Shown here: piece after piece, positions 11,191 to 23,524 of the stretch | Position numbering within the stretch: position 1 is the stretch's first letter | Layout: each line of letters begins with the position of its first letter | The notes under the pieces: model-generated | Database searches by the model: none | What the model saw: the letters and a program-made list of their open reading frames with translations, nothing else | What the model was told of the DNA's origin: nothing | Program-made: the position numbers and the translations under genes | Assembly (NCBI GenBank): GCA_015178975.1 | Contig: WHVD01000016.1 | Span: forward strand, 992,001 to 1,056,000 | DNA: 64,000 nt | Direction: 5' to 3' | DNA from: Hysterangium stoloniferum | Lineage: Eukaryota > Basidiomycota > Agaricomycetes > Hysterangiales > Hysterangiaceae

Positions 11191-12861
11191 CTGAATATTC
11201 AAATTCAAATATAAATATAAATTTGAAAATTACTCAGAACCTCGCCGCGCAGACGACTTGAACCAACTGGTCACGAATGCAGATCAGGCGTACCGTCAAA
11301 TTATGGGATCGATATTTCGGCTGTTCGTCTGATGCACTCTCAGATCGGACCTAATGTCCACGACGTCTGAGTACTAGCTTTTTCCACTTTTCTAACGCGT
11401 CACATTTCTCGTCGTGCAGGGGGATACCTCGAACCTCAGGGAGGCAATGGCAGTATGGAAGACATTCCGCACGCGAAAGGGACGGCTTGCTTTCGGCTGC
11501 TGACGAAATTTTCCGTGACATGGGTACAGATGAGAGAGCAGTCTGGTTGTGAATTACTGTAAGTCCGCTTTAGACAGGAAACACGACTGGCGGACGAAGA
11601 ACAAAGTGCGATGATACAAGAGGGATGCGAGGACTGGCATGATATATCTCATTGAGCATCAGGTGAAGAGACAATTTCCATAGTAAGCATATGTATGCTA
11701 AGAGAATACACTTCTACAGCTAGACACAGTACTGTTTACAGGGAAGTAATATTAGATTCGATTGTGTTTGTGAGGCACGGCTCTACAGTGTGCTCATCGA
11801 TGATGCCCATGAGCGACAGGTACATAATCGATCCTCTGACTGCTTTTCCACCATAGATAACAGTTGAAGCGAAGGTTGATGTCAAAGTGGCCATGAAACT
11901 ATAGTGGCGAGGGACTTCCGGTTCGCGTCAAATAAAAACATCGATATGTCAATAAATGAGCCATTCCCTAGTGTGTAGTGGATATATAGGTATAAGGGGA
12001 GTAGCAGATACATAAGGGAAATCAAACCTTAGCGAGAAACGTCGTGTTGCAACGCCTTCCGTATGTGGTGGGGCTTAGTCAGCGTGGGAGGGCACAACAC
12101 ACCATTTGGCTTCCTCTGAACGATGACGAATGACACTGCTGCTCTTAGCCCTGTTGAAGAAACTGAGGTCACGAACTAGGCTGTATACTCCCAAGAATTG
12201 CATTGCTTATACATTGATTCGGAAACTTTAAAACCCACTAGGATATACAACGGGAGCAATTTTTTGTTCAATAGCAAGTGTCAGTTTCAGATTAGCGATA
12301 TAATTTGAAATCAATGCAGCGACGATGTGTCGCTGTGTCCACTGTCAATTGGCAACCCGAACACAATCGGGGTCTCCTCAATGTGTTTGTTTGTTCGGTC
12401 CTCCTTCCATTCCAATACCTACCTCTGGGGAATCATCCTGTGACGTCTACTGCGATACTTTTCTTCCCAAACCACATCCAATTTTATTTATATCTTTTGG
12501 AGCTTGCTCATTATATTCTGATGTCGTACCCATTATACAGCTCTTGCGCATGATTTCTCATTTTGGCGGACTATGTTCGGACCAACCGCCGCTGTGACAC
12601 GTTAAGGATCGTCTCTGCTCATCGCACTGATGCTCTACCTGTCATTTTCCTTGTATTTGTGACACTATAGCACTGGTTGATGTAAGTCACATGAAGTTGG
12701 AGAACAATGTTTCAGCCTTTTTTTTTCTATTTCCTACCAATCTTCGAAAATATCAAATATGATCATTATTCTCAGGAGTTTTCGGGGACTCTTCCGAAAC
12801 TTTGATTCGCCTTGTCATCTGGTCTTCAATAGAAATTGTGACGGCTTCGACCCTTAAAGAG
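11191..12861 (+). other. Unit 1 head, no accepted gene
   Basis: The head is conserved among the four units, but its open frames are not. One frame near 12,305-12,597 is interrupted or shifted differently between copies: unit 1 lacks bases present in the others, and unit 2 has a stop in the alternative frame. A short frame beginning MASGKASGSMDD in units 2 and 4 is lost in unit 1. The head may contain regulatory sequence or an RNA; nothing more can be shown. Confidence 0.4.
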
Positions 12862-12869
12862 TATAAAAG
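12862..12869 (+). promoter_or_regulatory. TATA box of the amplified gene, unit 1
   Basis: TATAAAAG lies 90 bp before the ATG. It is identical and similarly placed in all four units. Confidence 0.65.
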
Positions 12870-12958
12870 GGATGTTAGGCGTCTACGGAGCTCCGCTCTT
12901 TGTCTTTTCACCACCACCCACCATCGATTTCCGCCAGCCTCATACCCAAGCACTCAAG

Positions 12959-14106
12959 ATGTCTGCACTCGATCTAGGATCCATTTCGTCCTCTCTTCCT
13001 CAGCACCTTGCCTCACCCAAGGGACGCCCGTTCCGCAAGACGCGTGTGGTGAAGGATATCACCACCAAATACCCTGACGTCGATCAGGCTCTGATTGAGA
13101 GTGTACGTCGTCAAATGATATCTCATATATGTTCGCTCATACCCTCCATCAGTTTGTGGCTGATTTTGACAACATGCATTTGTAAGGTTCACTAGTGCTT
13201 AACCATATATATATCACTGACGCTACCTGCTATATATAGGGCCGCGTCCTCTCAGTCTTGCATTGATGCAGTAAGCGCTAGTCGACATTGCAGTACACTC
13301 ATTTATCTCACCAATGTCCTCTCTCACAGTGCATTACCAAGTTGAAGACGCTCAATTTGTCCGTTTCCCATTCTCCTCACTAGTCACGTTTCTATGCTAA
13401 TGACTGCACCCATTTCAGGATTACGGAGAGAGACTCCGATACGGACGACTCCTACGATAGGAGAACCCGATCGCGCAATGGAAGAAACACGCAGGCCCGT
13501 CAGAAGCTCGCCCCCTACAAAAAGCGAGCTTCTCGTTCTAAATCACCACCTGCCGGCACGGACGCCGAAAGTACCGATCACAAGATCGTCAGCTCTAGGT
13601 GGGGACGTGATGCTGCCGCGTCTGCGAAAGTAATGTGTTTTATTAAGACTAACCTATGACTGTCTGTTGATTATTGTCATCAGTCCCCTGACGCAACGGG
13701 TCCCTTCCTCGCCTACCGTCGCTATCCTGTCACCAGGCCCGTCAATGACCGCGTCCTCTCCTGCAACGGACGACCGCTCGCGGTGTTGGAGTCTCTCAGT
13801 CGGAATACCATGACCGCCACGGAGGGCGAATATGTCGATACCCCGTACCCCGATATCAACTGCCGCCTTCGCCCCGCTGTGTGGTCTTCTAAGGACTACT
13901 ATCCATTGTCTGACACTAGTTCGAACTACAGCGACTCCGACTCCGACTCGGGCTCCTTGATGGGCAATGATGATGTGGAGATGGATGACAATGGAATGAA
14001 TCGGCAAGATCCCGCCCTCTCTTACAATGGCCCGTGTTACCTTCCTGCGTTTGAGAAGTATCTTGGACTTGCTGCGAGGATGAAGGGGTTGTGGCTTGGA
14101 GACTAG
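12959..14106 (+). CDS. Amplified gene of unknown function, unit 1 copy
   Basis: Five exons join in frame: 12959-13102, 13256-13270, 13330-13358, 13419-13629 and 13684-14106, giving 273 residues. The second exon is a 15-nt microexon (SCIDA), the only joining I found that stays open. The N-terminus is Ser/Leu-rich with a basic patch (RPFRKTRVVKD). The middle is charged and arginine-rich (ERDSDTDDSYDRR, KKRASRSKS). The C-terminal half has an acidic serine run (NYSDSDSDSGS) and the acidic DDVEMDD. No signal peptide, membrane helix or known domain was seen; the composition suggests a soluble, perhaps nuclear, largely disordered protein. Intron 3 starts with GTCCGT, where the unit 3 copy has GTACGT. 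Function unknown. Confidence 0.72.
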
Positions 14107-15095
14107 TTTCCTCCCACACTGTTTCCAGCCGTGTTTTGTCTGGCTTATGTGAACCGTCATATTTATCCTCACCACTATGCCGTCCCTTTTATTGTTTTGG
14201 TTTTGGTTCATGATCTTACTTCTTGGATCGTCTTTTTGTCTGCCGATTTCAGATCTGGTCTCAATCAATTTTTACATCACTAAATGGTGTTTGATCGGCC
14301 CGTCTGGCTCTCTGGTGAGTTTTTGCCTACATATTTTAGTTGATAAACTGAAGTCGGTCTCTCAATAGCTTATCAACCCCTCATATGGTTACATGATTGC
14401 ATGCGGCAGCGATATTGTGGATATCGCCGCCCGATCATTTAGTATTTCTTACGGTGAGCTCAATCAGTTGCATTGCATCTTCGGCAGTATTTAATTCATA
14501 TTTCCACAAAAGGATAATTCCTTTTGAAATCTCATTTGAGTATCAGCTGAATTTATCCATGGACGCTATTTTGCATGCCTGTCGCTGTTTGCGGATTGCA
14601 GTGATATCTGTAAAGGTACACTGCCCGATCGTTGGTAGAGCCTTTCGGTAAGCCAAAAATATGATGTTGTTTCCGGTTGGTTCACATCTTTTTGATGCAG
14701 GTTCCGTCGATTGTGACCATTTGCTATCCGTACCCTTTCTTCCCTTGTCATTTTGATTGTCGTCCCACCTGCGCTTTCTTGTCCTTTCCTTGTAAACTAG
14801 CGTTGACTGAGTATACATTTCCAAAATAAAAGTTTTGACTCTGGATTCTTGTCCCAATCCAGGGCGCGGTAGTATTAAACTCGAACTCCAATCTTATCGT
14901 GTAAACGTCTAGAAAATGCTCTCTTAGGTTTCCATGGGAACTGGTAACATTTGTGAGGCGCCCGATGGCCCAGATGGGCACTGCCCCGTTTAGAAAAAAT
15001 CTAGCTACTATATAGATTACCTAGAGCGCCTAGACCATGAGTTATAATTTGTCTAGGATATTGAACCACGCTAGTGAACTTAGATGAAGTCGCTG
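14107..15095 (+). other. 3' flank of the amplified gene, unit 1
   Basis: Conserved in all units, with no accepted coding region. It includes a small imperfect hairpin near 14,406-14,430 (GCGATAT / ATATCGC). Confidence 0.4.
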
Positions 15096-15298
15096 CATCA
15101 GGAAAGTCGGAAGATCAGTAAGTATGCCGTCTATATTGTCTAGAGCCATCTAGCAGAGCTAGCTAGCTAGCTCGGCTAGACACGGCTAGACACTACTTCG
15201 CGAGATCCCTATTTACTAGTCGGTATAAAAGCTTACTATAGATCTAGGAAGGCTAGGGAGTCTACATAATGGGTGTAGACATTCCCAAATCCCTGATG
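15096..15298 (+). mobile_element. CTAG-rich miniature element (unit 1)
   Basis: Bounded by CATCAGG and CCTGATG. CTAG occurs many times (for example GCTAGCTAGCTAGCTC). Unit 3 reads straight from the left to the right flank without it (near 50,830-50,850), which serves as an empty site and supports mobility. Confidence 0.7.
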
Positions 15299-17827
15299 TG
15301 GGCTGGCTCGCCTAGGAGCTAGCGGGTTGATCATGATGAGAATTTGGCACGAACGGCTGCGCGACTAGTGCAATGTTTTCAACCTCGTCTACTTGTTGTA
15401 CAAAAGGTATTAATTTGAATAAAAATTCAATATTTTGATATGAATTGTATACGCATAATGTGGTCTCCATGTTCACAATACCAGGCGCTACCTCATATTG
15501 CCAAGTGTTTTGATTTAATTTTCTCCCACTTTGCAGATTATATTTCTCATTTTTCTATAAAATTTAGTTTTATAATGCGTGCATGCTCTAGTAGTTGGTG
15601 CTACCTACCTTCCTAATTAGGCAAGTCTGCCATTTTGGGAAAGTAGCATGATAGTCTGAACATGTTTTGCCTAATTTGAGCAAAACTATTAGTTATTTAA
15701 ATTAACTGCAATCATGTTGAAATAAGATCTTAAAGCTCATGAATCTCAAGCAATAATATAATTTCCATTTGACCTTCTGTGTCTCGTAGGAGGCAAATGG
15801 ATAGTGTACGTACAAGAAATCTATACTAGTTATATACACCTTGAGAACAATAGACGTATGGCAACAAAGAGTTAAGCCAAACTCAAAAGAACAATAGGGT
15901 GGCAAATTGCCAGTGTGGCACCTTATGCATGCTCACACAGCCCTATATTTTAACAAATCAAAGATTAGATGATATGTTTCAGATATAGCAAGAAATAATA
16001 GCAAGAAATATAAAATTTCTATGCTGTAGTTGAGCTGGGACTTGTTTTCCTAATTATTAGGACCTCTGCATATCTTTGCTCTGACTTTGCAACCAATATC
16101 CACCCTCAATTTCAGCCCTGACTCAGAACCCAATTCTTATCCCTCACAAAGTCTGGTCAACATTTGTCTCTGGTCCTTATGTGATAACATTAAGATGTAT
16201 CATTGACATGAATTGAATTTTCTTGACTAAGTCCAAATTTTGAATGCCTCTTTTGATGAAGTATCAATTTTCCCTGATGATAAAGTGTGAGGCTATACTA
16301 GGAGATGATGGTTTACAGATGATTCTGTCAGAAAGGTCTCAGAAAAGTTCAATGATTAGATAATACAGAGGTGGAAGGACTAAGTACAGATTTTCTGACT
16401 GTCCTCACTTGCTCCTTTTGTTGCCTTTTTATACCTTTCATTGTTAGTTTATGACTATTTTATGGCCTAAGAATGATGTCAATCCAAGACAAGTCAAAGT
16501 TTAAGTTGACTAATCTTGAGAATGTTGAAAATGAGCCAAGTTGAACAGTCAAAAGGTTGTCAGAAGTTTTGTCAGAAATGGTCTTATAATGGTTCACATT
16601 ATGTGAAAATGTCAGGTATGCCCTCAGGACCCAAGGTCCACATTTCCCAATGTCTTATTGTCTTGTTCTTGTTGTTTGCCCATTTTACAGTATCATCTTG
16701 TTCTACTGTATAAGCCAGTTGAAGCCCCATCCCAACATTTGTTCATTCAGCATCCTGGTCCAGAGTCAACCACTTTGCTTCATTCCATATAAACTGGTCG
16801 ACTAGCTGCAAAAGGTCCAATAACTCGCAGGGCAACACCTAGACTGGATACAACTGGATGGAACTATGTGACCCGACTTTTGATTTCAGTTTGTGTGCTT
16901 TCATTAGGTACGTGACGATGCACACTTTTGATAGGCTTGACTTGTGATGTCAAATTCAGCCTCAATGGGGCAGGAGAAGTGGTTATGTGCCTGTGTTGGG
17001 GTTTTGGAGTGAGGAAAGTGTACACACCCAACTCTGGTGCTGTATTTGGGTTCATTATCACAATTGTACTGAACTCAGTTGATTTTGTGATTTTTTCTTT
17101 TTCTTCTGGACCCACCCACCTACTCGCAGCATTTCTGGACACATTCTAGACCCACCATGGGCTAGACCTTTCGGGAACACAGACTGCAACCTAAATGTGC
17201 ACAACAATGGTTAATTTGTGAGATTGTTGTGGAACCACAATATCGCACATGGGGGCAGTATAGGGGGTATAGGGTATAGGGTATACGTCCTGGCCACAGC
17301 ATCATATATGCTGCTAGGTCCCATAGACTAGCAGCATGGGAAGATCCTAATCCTGAGTCTTACACTACCTGGCCACAGTGAAGCATCATGAACCTCCTCT
17401 GGTGCTCATTTAAGGAGGAGGTGATTCCTATGGACTCTAATGATAGCTTACCTTCCTAACCCCAGGATGCACTGCCCAACACGTTACATGACAGCCTGTC
17501 CACCTACAGGACATCTACTATGAGGAATGCCTCACATCCTGGAAGGAGACAATGTGGCAGTGTCTAGAAGGCTATTGAGTAGTCCATTTGCTGTTCGAGG
17601 ACTGGAGGAGTGCTCGACTAGGGACTGGAAGGAAAAGAATGGATCCATTTTTTTCCCCCCTTTCCATATCAATATCTTCCCTCACTGCCCCTAAACCCAC
17701 CAACCTCTCTTCGAATGCTGGGGTCTTGGCACCTTGCAGTTTGGGGGGCTCCACACAAGACACCTGGGGGGCATCCTCAAAACTTTCCAGAACTTCGTAT
17801 GGCACATCCCTTCAAACTGGGGGGCAC
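15299..17827. other. CpG-poor transposon debris, unit 1
   Basis: Closely matched in unit 2 (30,305-32,829). Short frames on both strands (for example 16,864-17,149) are shared between the units but have no motif. The stretch just before 17,828 ends in the purine tract CTGGGGGGCAC, as expected for the 3' end of an LTR element interior. Confidence 0.45.
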
Positions 17828-18450
17828 TGTGAGGAGTATGCTTTTACCACAGTTTCATTGTAGTAAAAGACTCCTTTTATTTCATTTATATTTTACATAT
17901 TTTACTCACATTTTCCTATCCTTTACATTCTTCGACTATTGCACCATTTCATTAGTTCAAAGCTCTGAGTATACTTGTGGGTGCTCTCAGTGCCAAATAA
18001 CAACAGACACTTTTTACCCCATAACCATGACTTGCCCAGACGCCCACTTAGTGTCCTGCAAGTTGTGATTGGGGTATCATCTCGACCGTCACAGACAGGC
18101 TTTAACTATCAGTGCAATCACAGTTTTGAACTATACTAGTCGAAACTCGAACCGTTATCTCAATCCGTGCGGACTACATCCACACTACTCTGTTTGTTCG
18201 ACTCTCTTGTTATTTCCTTAATCACTCGAGCAGTCGCTCAGAATCGCACTTCAAAGTCAATTCTCTTTCAGTCTTCTTAGCTATCTAATCTACTTAAGAT
18301 AGCTAATCCTTTCAACCATATTGAACTAGATAGTCAATACACGTTTTGGTCTGTATTAGACTTAGATAGTCAATACATTGTCGTGTCATACCTAAATGGT
18401 TGATATTCTTCATATATAGAATGGTTAGAACTTCCACCACTCTTCACACC
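17828..18450 (+). repeat. LTR-like module A, family IV (unit 1)
   Basis: It begins TGTGAGGAGTATG directly after a G-rich polypurine tract. It contains the conserved block CCCCATAACC...ACTTGCCCAGAC...GTGTCCTGCAAGTTG and ends near a TCTTCACAC segment. The same blocks occur in the module at 20,605-21,955, but the two are clearly diverged. They therefore look like LTRs of related elements and not a freshly made pair. Confidence 0.5.
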
Positions 18451-18569
18451 TAGATGCACCATCAACAATAGCAGTACCAGTTGCATCCACATCAACCCAT
18501 CCCAATCTCATTCCTCTCACTTCACTTGAATCCCCTACCACTGTTTCGCATTGCCTGCATATTGCATCA

Positions 18570-19520
18570 ATGGGTCCCATTGTTTCAACATTGTTCACTC
18601 CAAATCTCACTCTTCTCACCCAACACAAACCCCCTGCTATCCCTTCATGTCATCTAGTTAAGCCACTGACTGTTCCAGTGCCTGCTATCCCAATACCCTG
18701 CATCTTCAATTCCAACCCCTTCAATACACAACCCCCCCCCTGCTATGATTCCAGCTGCACAGACAACTCACTCCTTGCCTCCCTCTCCAGGGCCTGATCC
18801 TGTCCCCTTGCTGGAAACTCCTAATGACTGTGAGATTCCATGTCCACCTATCATTAACTTGATCTCTTCACCAGAACCTGCCCCCTCCCTTTGTGTATCC
18901 CTTGGCAGCCCTCTCCCACCCTATGAGGAACTGATAGAGGTTGATGCTCCCAGTGAGGATCTGGTAAGAGACCTTCACCAAATGAATGAGAAAGCAAGGG
19001 GAAAACTGAGGGCTATAACCCTGGATGTTGAACCTGTCATAGTAGATTCCCTACCTATCACACCAATTCACACCAGCATTCTTGGCTTGCCTCCTCCATC
19101 ACCACTTCCAATCCCCAAAGTGGACATGATGCTGACTGGTTGGATGTGCGTGTCTATCAATTACCCTCCCACACAATTCATGGTGGGGGGTGTATTAACA
19201 CAATTAGGGGATGTAATGCAACACCTGTTATTCAAGGAAGGCATACAAGGCTACAGTGGACCACTCATGACAGCCACTCCTATGGTGGACTTGTATTTAC
19301 ATATTGATGATGCCACAGAAAAAGAAAAATAGGCAGAGGACATTGGAAAGATTGAACTTTCAAAGTTCTGGCAGCTTCTAGTGGACCAAACCCATACCCC
19401 CCCCCCAAGAGATACAGATATACTCCATGTTGGTGACTTCATGGACCTGCTCAAGAGGATCTCAACAGAGTTGAGTGTGTTGGAGTGCCACTGTACCAAC
19501 ATGATCATGGAGTTATGGTA
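18570..19520 (+). pseudogene. Pro-rich gag-like relic between LTR modules, unit 1
   Basis: Two adjoining frames meet at a C run near 18,731-18,739. The longer frame (18,745-19,332) is Pro/Ser-rich at first (SLPPSPGPDPVPLLE), then acidic (YEELIEVDAPSEDL), then compact (GGVLTQLGDVMQHLLFKEG). It stops at a TAG at 19,330-19,332, where unit 2 has TTG (Leu); the reading continues behind it (AEDIGKIELSKFWQLL). Its position between two LTR-like modules suggests a structural protein of a non-autonomous LTR element. I do not recognise the family. Confidence 0.45.
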
Positions 19521-19585
19521 GCCATCTTCAGGGACTCAACCACCCTTGGCCTCCTCTTCTCATATGGCAGTGCAACCTTCACACC

Positions 19586-20308
19586 TGTTAAGAAGTGAAA
19601 ACTGACTAATGTCAGTGGCCGACAGGGACTGATCGGAAGGACTTGGCTTCAGCTTGTGTGCTGCACCCTCGCAAATATCCATAGGGTGTCCTTAGATTTC
19701 CGGCGGGTGAAGACTAATCCTAAAGAGCTCCTTTCGGCGAGATACCGATCGGAACCGAAGGACCAGTCGAGCGTCGGGCCAAGGGGTCGGGGCTGGGAGT
19801 GGGCGAGCGCACACGAAGGCGGATGGGGGGGGTTCTTAGTATGGGACTGTTACAGATGTATGAGGGTATTCTGAGTCGATATTCTGATTGCCTAGTAACT
19901 ACAACTACAGCGGGTTCATATACAAGTAACAGGCGTCTAGAAAATACTAATGGGGAGAAGGGCGGAAAATGGCATTAACAATAAGCTTGACTAGGAACAG
20001 GAAGTTTATGATTAGTTTGGAGGCCGATGATAACTGAGAGCAGGATTATGATAAAAGGAAATAGTTCAAGGACTACAAATATAGATAGACATATGTGAAA
20101 CATAAGATTGAACGGATCAACATAATAAAAGGGATGTATCAAAAGTTTGACCAGACAATACAAGTTATTTTGACATGGGCGTAAACGGAGTTTGATCTTC
20201 ACGAAAACATACATCAGCTTTGGAGCCGATGGTTTCCAAAATGGTGACTTGAAAACGTTGATGTGGCGATAACCTCGGGACCGATAGGGTTGCGGCACGG
20301 TCGTAACA
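19586..20308 (-). mobile_element. Solo LTR, Gypsy family I, young copy
   Basis: It runs from TGTTAAGAAGTG to GTCGTAACA, with ACACC duplicated at 19,581-19,585 and 20,309-20,313. Unit 2 has the uninterrupted site (CTTCACACCCCCCTCTT near 34,575), so the insertion came after the units were duplicated. It is rich in CpG compared with its surroundings, consistent with youth. Confidence 0.93.
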
Positions 20309-20604
20309 ACACCCCCCTCTTATCACTCAAATTGTGACTGACCCTGTTGACCATATTCACCCTATTGTTTGAACTAGACAAAAGGCTTATGGGCTCTGGG
20401 TCTCCACTATACACCATTTACAAGAATATTCATATGGTCATCACAGCACTGACCTACAAGACATCATCTTGTCATTCCGAATAAAATGTGCTAATTGGAC
20501 TCAAGCCATCCTGAACCTGGGAGGTTCCTCTCGAGAAGCTTGGGGAGGAGTTCCTGATGTCTTTCAGGACTTCATGTAACATAGCTCTTTGAACTGGGGG
20601 ACAC

Positions 20605-21955
20605 TGTAACCGGTACCCTTTTCACGGGAATATAACTATCCTGTCAGATTATATTCCCTACATTTTTTCCTTATTTTTTACTAATTTGTAAATTGTCTAA
20701 TTTTCCAATTACATGCATTTACATATATTAGTTCAAAGATCTGTGTATGCCTGTGGATACATAGACCTTATGAGCACTTACATACTTTATGTTTATGTAC
20801 ACTAGTGGGGATAACATAAAAAACTCAGACACTTTTACCCCATAACCACAACTTGCCCAGACACCCTTTTAGTGTCCTGCAAGTTGTGATTGGGGTATCA
20901 TCTCAGCCATCTTGAATGGCTTCCAACTTGAACTTACAGTAATCATCTAGCTTTGCACTGAATAGTCAAAGCTTGAACTCTCATTGGTTACTACTCACAT
21001 CTAGCCTTACTCATACCAACCTCTCCTCTTACTCTTATTTCATTAGCCTACTCTTTGGAATTGTACCACAAGGTCAATTCCATTATCTCTTAGCTGTCTT
21101 AGTTATCTTATGGTTACTTAAGGAGGATAACCTAAAACTTTAAAAGTTATTTGTCCACTAAAGTATATATATTTATATTGTTTGTTGTAGAATTAATATT
21201 TAATCAAATTCAGTCTATCAGGTGGTACTCTGGAGAATAAGGAAATATTAATATTTATCTTGTATCTGACAAAAGTTAGTCAAACAAACATATATAGATT
21301 ATCCTTTTGGGGATAAATTCCACAACATGGATTGTTGGCCAGATAGTTCTAGTTAACTTTCTAAACCAAATAGATTTAAATTATATGAACTACATTTGAA
21401 AGTTTGCATAATATACAAGAGAATACATCTAATCCCAAAGATTAAGTCATAACCCAAATAATTTTGTGTAACTAGAATGTTTGTGGACATTTTAAAAGTC
21501 ACAGAGGTACTAGAGAATGCATCTCATCCCAAAGATTAATTCATAACCCAAATAATTTTGTTTAACTATAATGTTTGTGGACATTTTAAAAGTCACAGAG
21601 ATACTAGAGAATGCATCTCATCCCAAAGATTAGGTAACAACCAAGATAATCTTGTATAACCATAACATTTGGGCATGTTTTAAAAGAGTATACAAGTCTT
21701 ACATAAACATGAAATTTTGGAGTAATGAAATATAGATCCCTAAAACATGTAGTCATAGCCAAAGGAAATAGTCTCACTTAAAAATATGAGGACTTTTCCA
21801 TAAAATTTTGTATATTCAATGAATTGTGACTACCTTCCTAAGTCGACTAAAGCTGTACTTTGATAGTCAATATATTGTCATGTCATACTGTACCTAGACG
21901 GTTGATATTCTTCATATATAGAGCAGTCAGAACTTCCATGACTCTTCACACTCAG
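20605..21955 (+). repeat. LTR-like module B, family IV (unit 1)
   Basis: It begins TGTAACCGGTACCC after the polypurine tract CTGGGGGACAC. It shares internal blocks with module A, including CCCCATAACC, GTGTCCTGCAAGTTG and the terminal GGTTGATATTCTTCATATATAG. It is longer than module A because of AT-rich material and the 94-bp tandem repeats. Confidence 0.5.
21416..21690 (+). repeat. 94-bp tandem repeat, about 3 copies
   Basis: The block containing GAGAATGCATCTCATCCCAA and GGACATTTTAAAAGTCACAG recurs at 94-bp spacing (starts near 21,416, 21,510 and 21,604). The last copy is the most diverged. No coding capacity. Confidence 0.75.
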
Positions 21956-22209
21956 CCTCCTGTTGTATGAATGTTTTGAATGCTGCTAGCACCCACTTTG
22001 ATTCTACTTGGGATTTGAGAGGCTGTAATTGAAATGACTCAGGCTGCTTTCTGTGTTTATGTGTTAGTTTCCTTTTATGCAGAGTTATAGACATAGTCAT
22101 AGCTCCATGTGAATACAGCTCCCTATGTGATTGTGAAGGCCTTCTGCTACTTGAGTACAAGATGGAGATATCCATATTTCATCACAGTGGACAATATGAT
22201 TCATGTCTG

Positions 22210-22949
22210 TGTTACGACCATGTTGCAACCTGACGGTCCCCGAGATTATCGCCACCTATCAATGTTTCAAGTTATTGCTCAAGTCATCGCATTAGAAACC
22301 ATCAGTCGCCCAATGCTGACGTATGCTTTCATGGTGATCAAACCCCATTTACGCCCCCATCAAAATATACTCGTACTATCTGGTTATACTCTGATACATC
22401 CCTTTTTATTATGATGATCTGGTCTAACCTATGTTTCACATATGCCTATATATACTTGTAACCCTCAGACTATTTCCTTTTCTTGTAATCCCGCTCTCGG
22501 TTAATCACGACCTCCAAACTTATCATAACCTTCCCGTTCCTAGTCAAGTTTATTGTCAAATAATGTTTCCGCTCTTTCCTTAGTTAGTATTTTCTAGATA
22601 CTGATAACTTGTATATGAACCTGCTGTAGTTGCAGTTACTAGGCAATCAGAATATCGACTCAGAACACCCACATACATCTCTAGAAGTCTTACACTAAGT
22701 ATTCCACTCTCTGCCTTCGTGTGTGCTTGCCCACTCTAGGTCCCCAACCCCTTGGCCCGACACTCAACTTATCCTTCAGTCCTGATTGGTAACTCACCAT
22801 GAGGTACTCGTTAGGACTAGTCTTCACCCATCCGAAATTTAAGGACACCTGACAGTTATTTGCAAGGGTGCAGCATATAAGCTGAAGCCAAGTCCTTCCA
22901 ATTGGTTCCCGTCGGCCTACCGACATTAGTCAGTTTTCAGTTCTTAACA
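22210..22949 (+). mobile_element. Solo LTR, Gypsy family I (unit 1)
   Basis: It runs from TGTTACGACCATG to GTTCTTAACA, with GTCTG duplicated at 22,205-22,209 and 22,950-22,954. The corresponding stretch is missing from unit 2, which jumps from about 21,229 to about 23,069 of unit 1 sequence. The orientation is opposite to the copy at 19,586. Confidence 0.9.
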
Positions 22950-22954
22950 GTCTG

Positions 22955-23524
22955 TGAGTGAATGCCAATTATTATCTGATTTGTGTGTGAACAGTTATGA
23001 GTAATTAAAGGAGCATGATTTGCCTGAAATTGTGTCATGTGCAGGTTCAGACCATATACATACATATTGGTTACAATAGATTTATTCAGATTTCTCTGTT
23101 CCTTATTTATTGGAGTGACCTTATTTCCCCCATGACACAAATCAAATTTTCTTGACATTTTCTTGACAAATACCAAGGTAGTAATTGAATGTCTTCAGCT
23201 CTGTCAAATACAAAATTGCCTCTTTCAATGGAATATTAATTTGTCCTGCAGATGAAGTGAGAGGCTAACTAGGACACAGAGGGCTCATGAATTGATTTGT
23301 CAAATAAAGTCTTAAAGGGTTACAACAAATAGTAATACACTGAATAGATAATGGACAATAGTACAGATTTTCTGACTGCCATCCCTCAGCCCTTTTGTTG
23401 CCTTTTTATGCTTTTGAACATTAGTTTATGACTATTTTATGACTTAAGAATGATATCATGTATGACATAATACATGATGTCAATCCAAGACATGTTGAAG
23501 TTTATGTTGAATAATGTTCAGAAT
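22955..23524. other. CpG-poor debris, unit 1
   Basis: No gene supported. From about 23,069 it is matched by unit 2 (36,446 onward). Confidence 0.4.

Noticed and set aside
12305..12600. Frames beginning MKSMQRRCVAV and MCRCVHCQLA in the unit head
   Set aside because: Two overlapping frames compete. One is broken in unit 1 and the other by a TAG in unit 2, so neither is conserved as coding.
13654..14268. Minus-strand 204-residue frame over the amplified gene, repeated in units 2 and 4
   Set aside because: It lies opposite exon 5 of the plus-strand gene, which has splice sites and frame-preserving indels. In unit 3 the antisense frame is much shorter, so it is a shadow.
16864..17149. Frames conserved on both strands between units 1 and 2
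   Set aside because: Both strands are open, the sequence is nearly identical because of recent duplication, and no motif or splice context favours either strand.
17828..21955. Reading the two LTR-like modules as the LTR pair of one element
   Set aside because: They diverge far more than a single element's LTRs at this site would, and no common target duplication was found.
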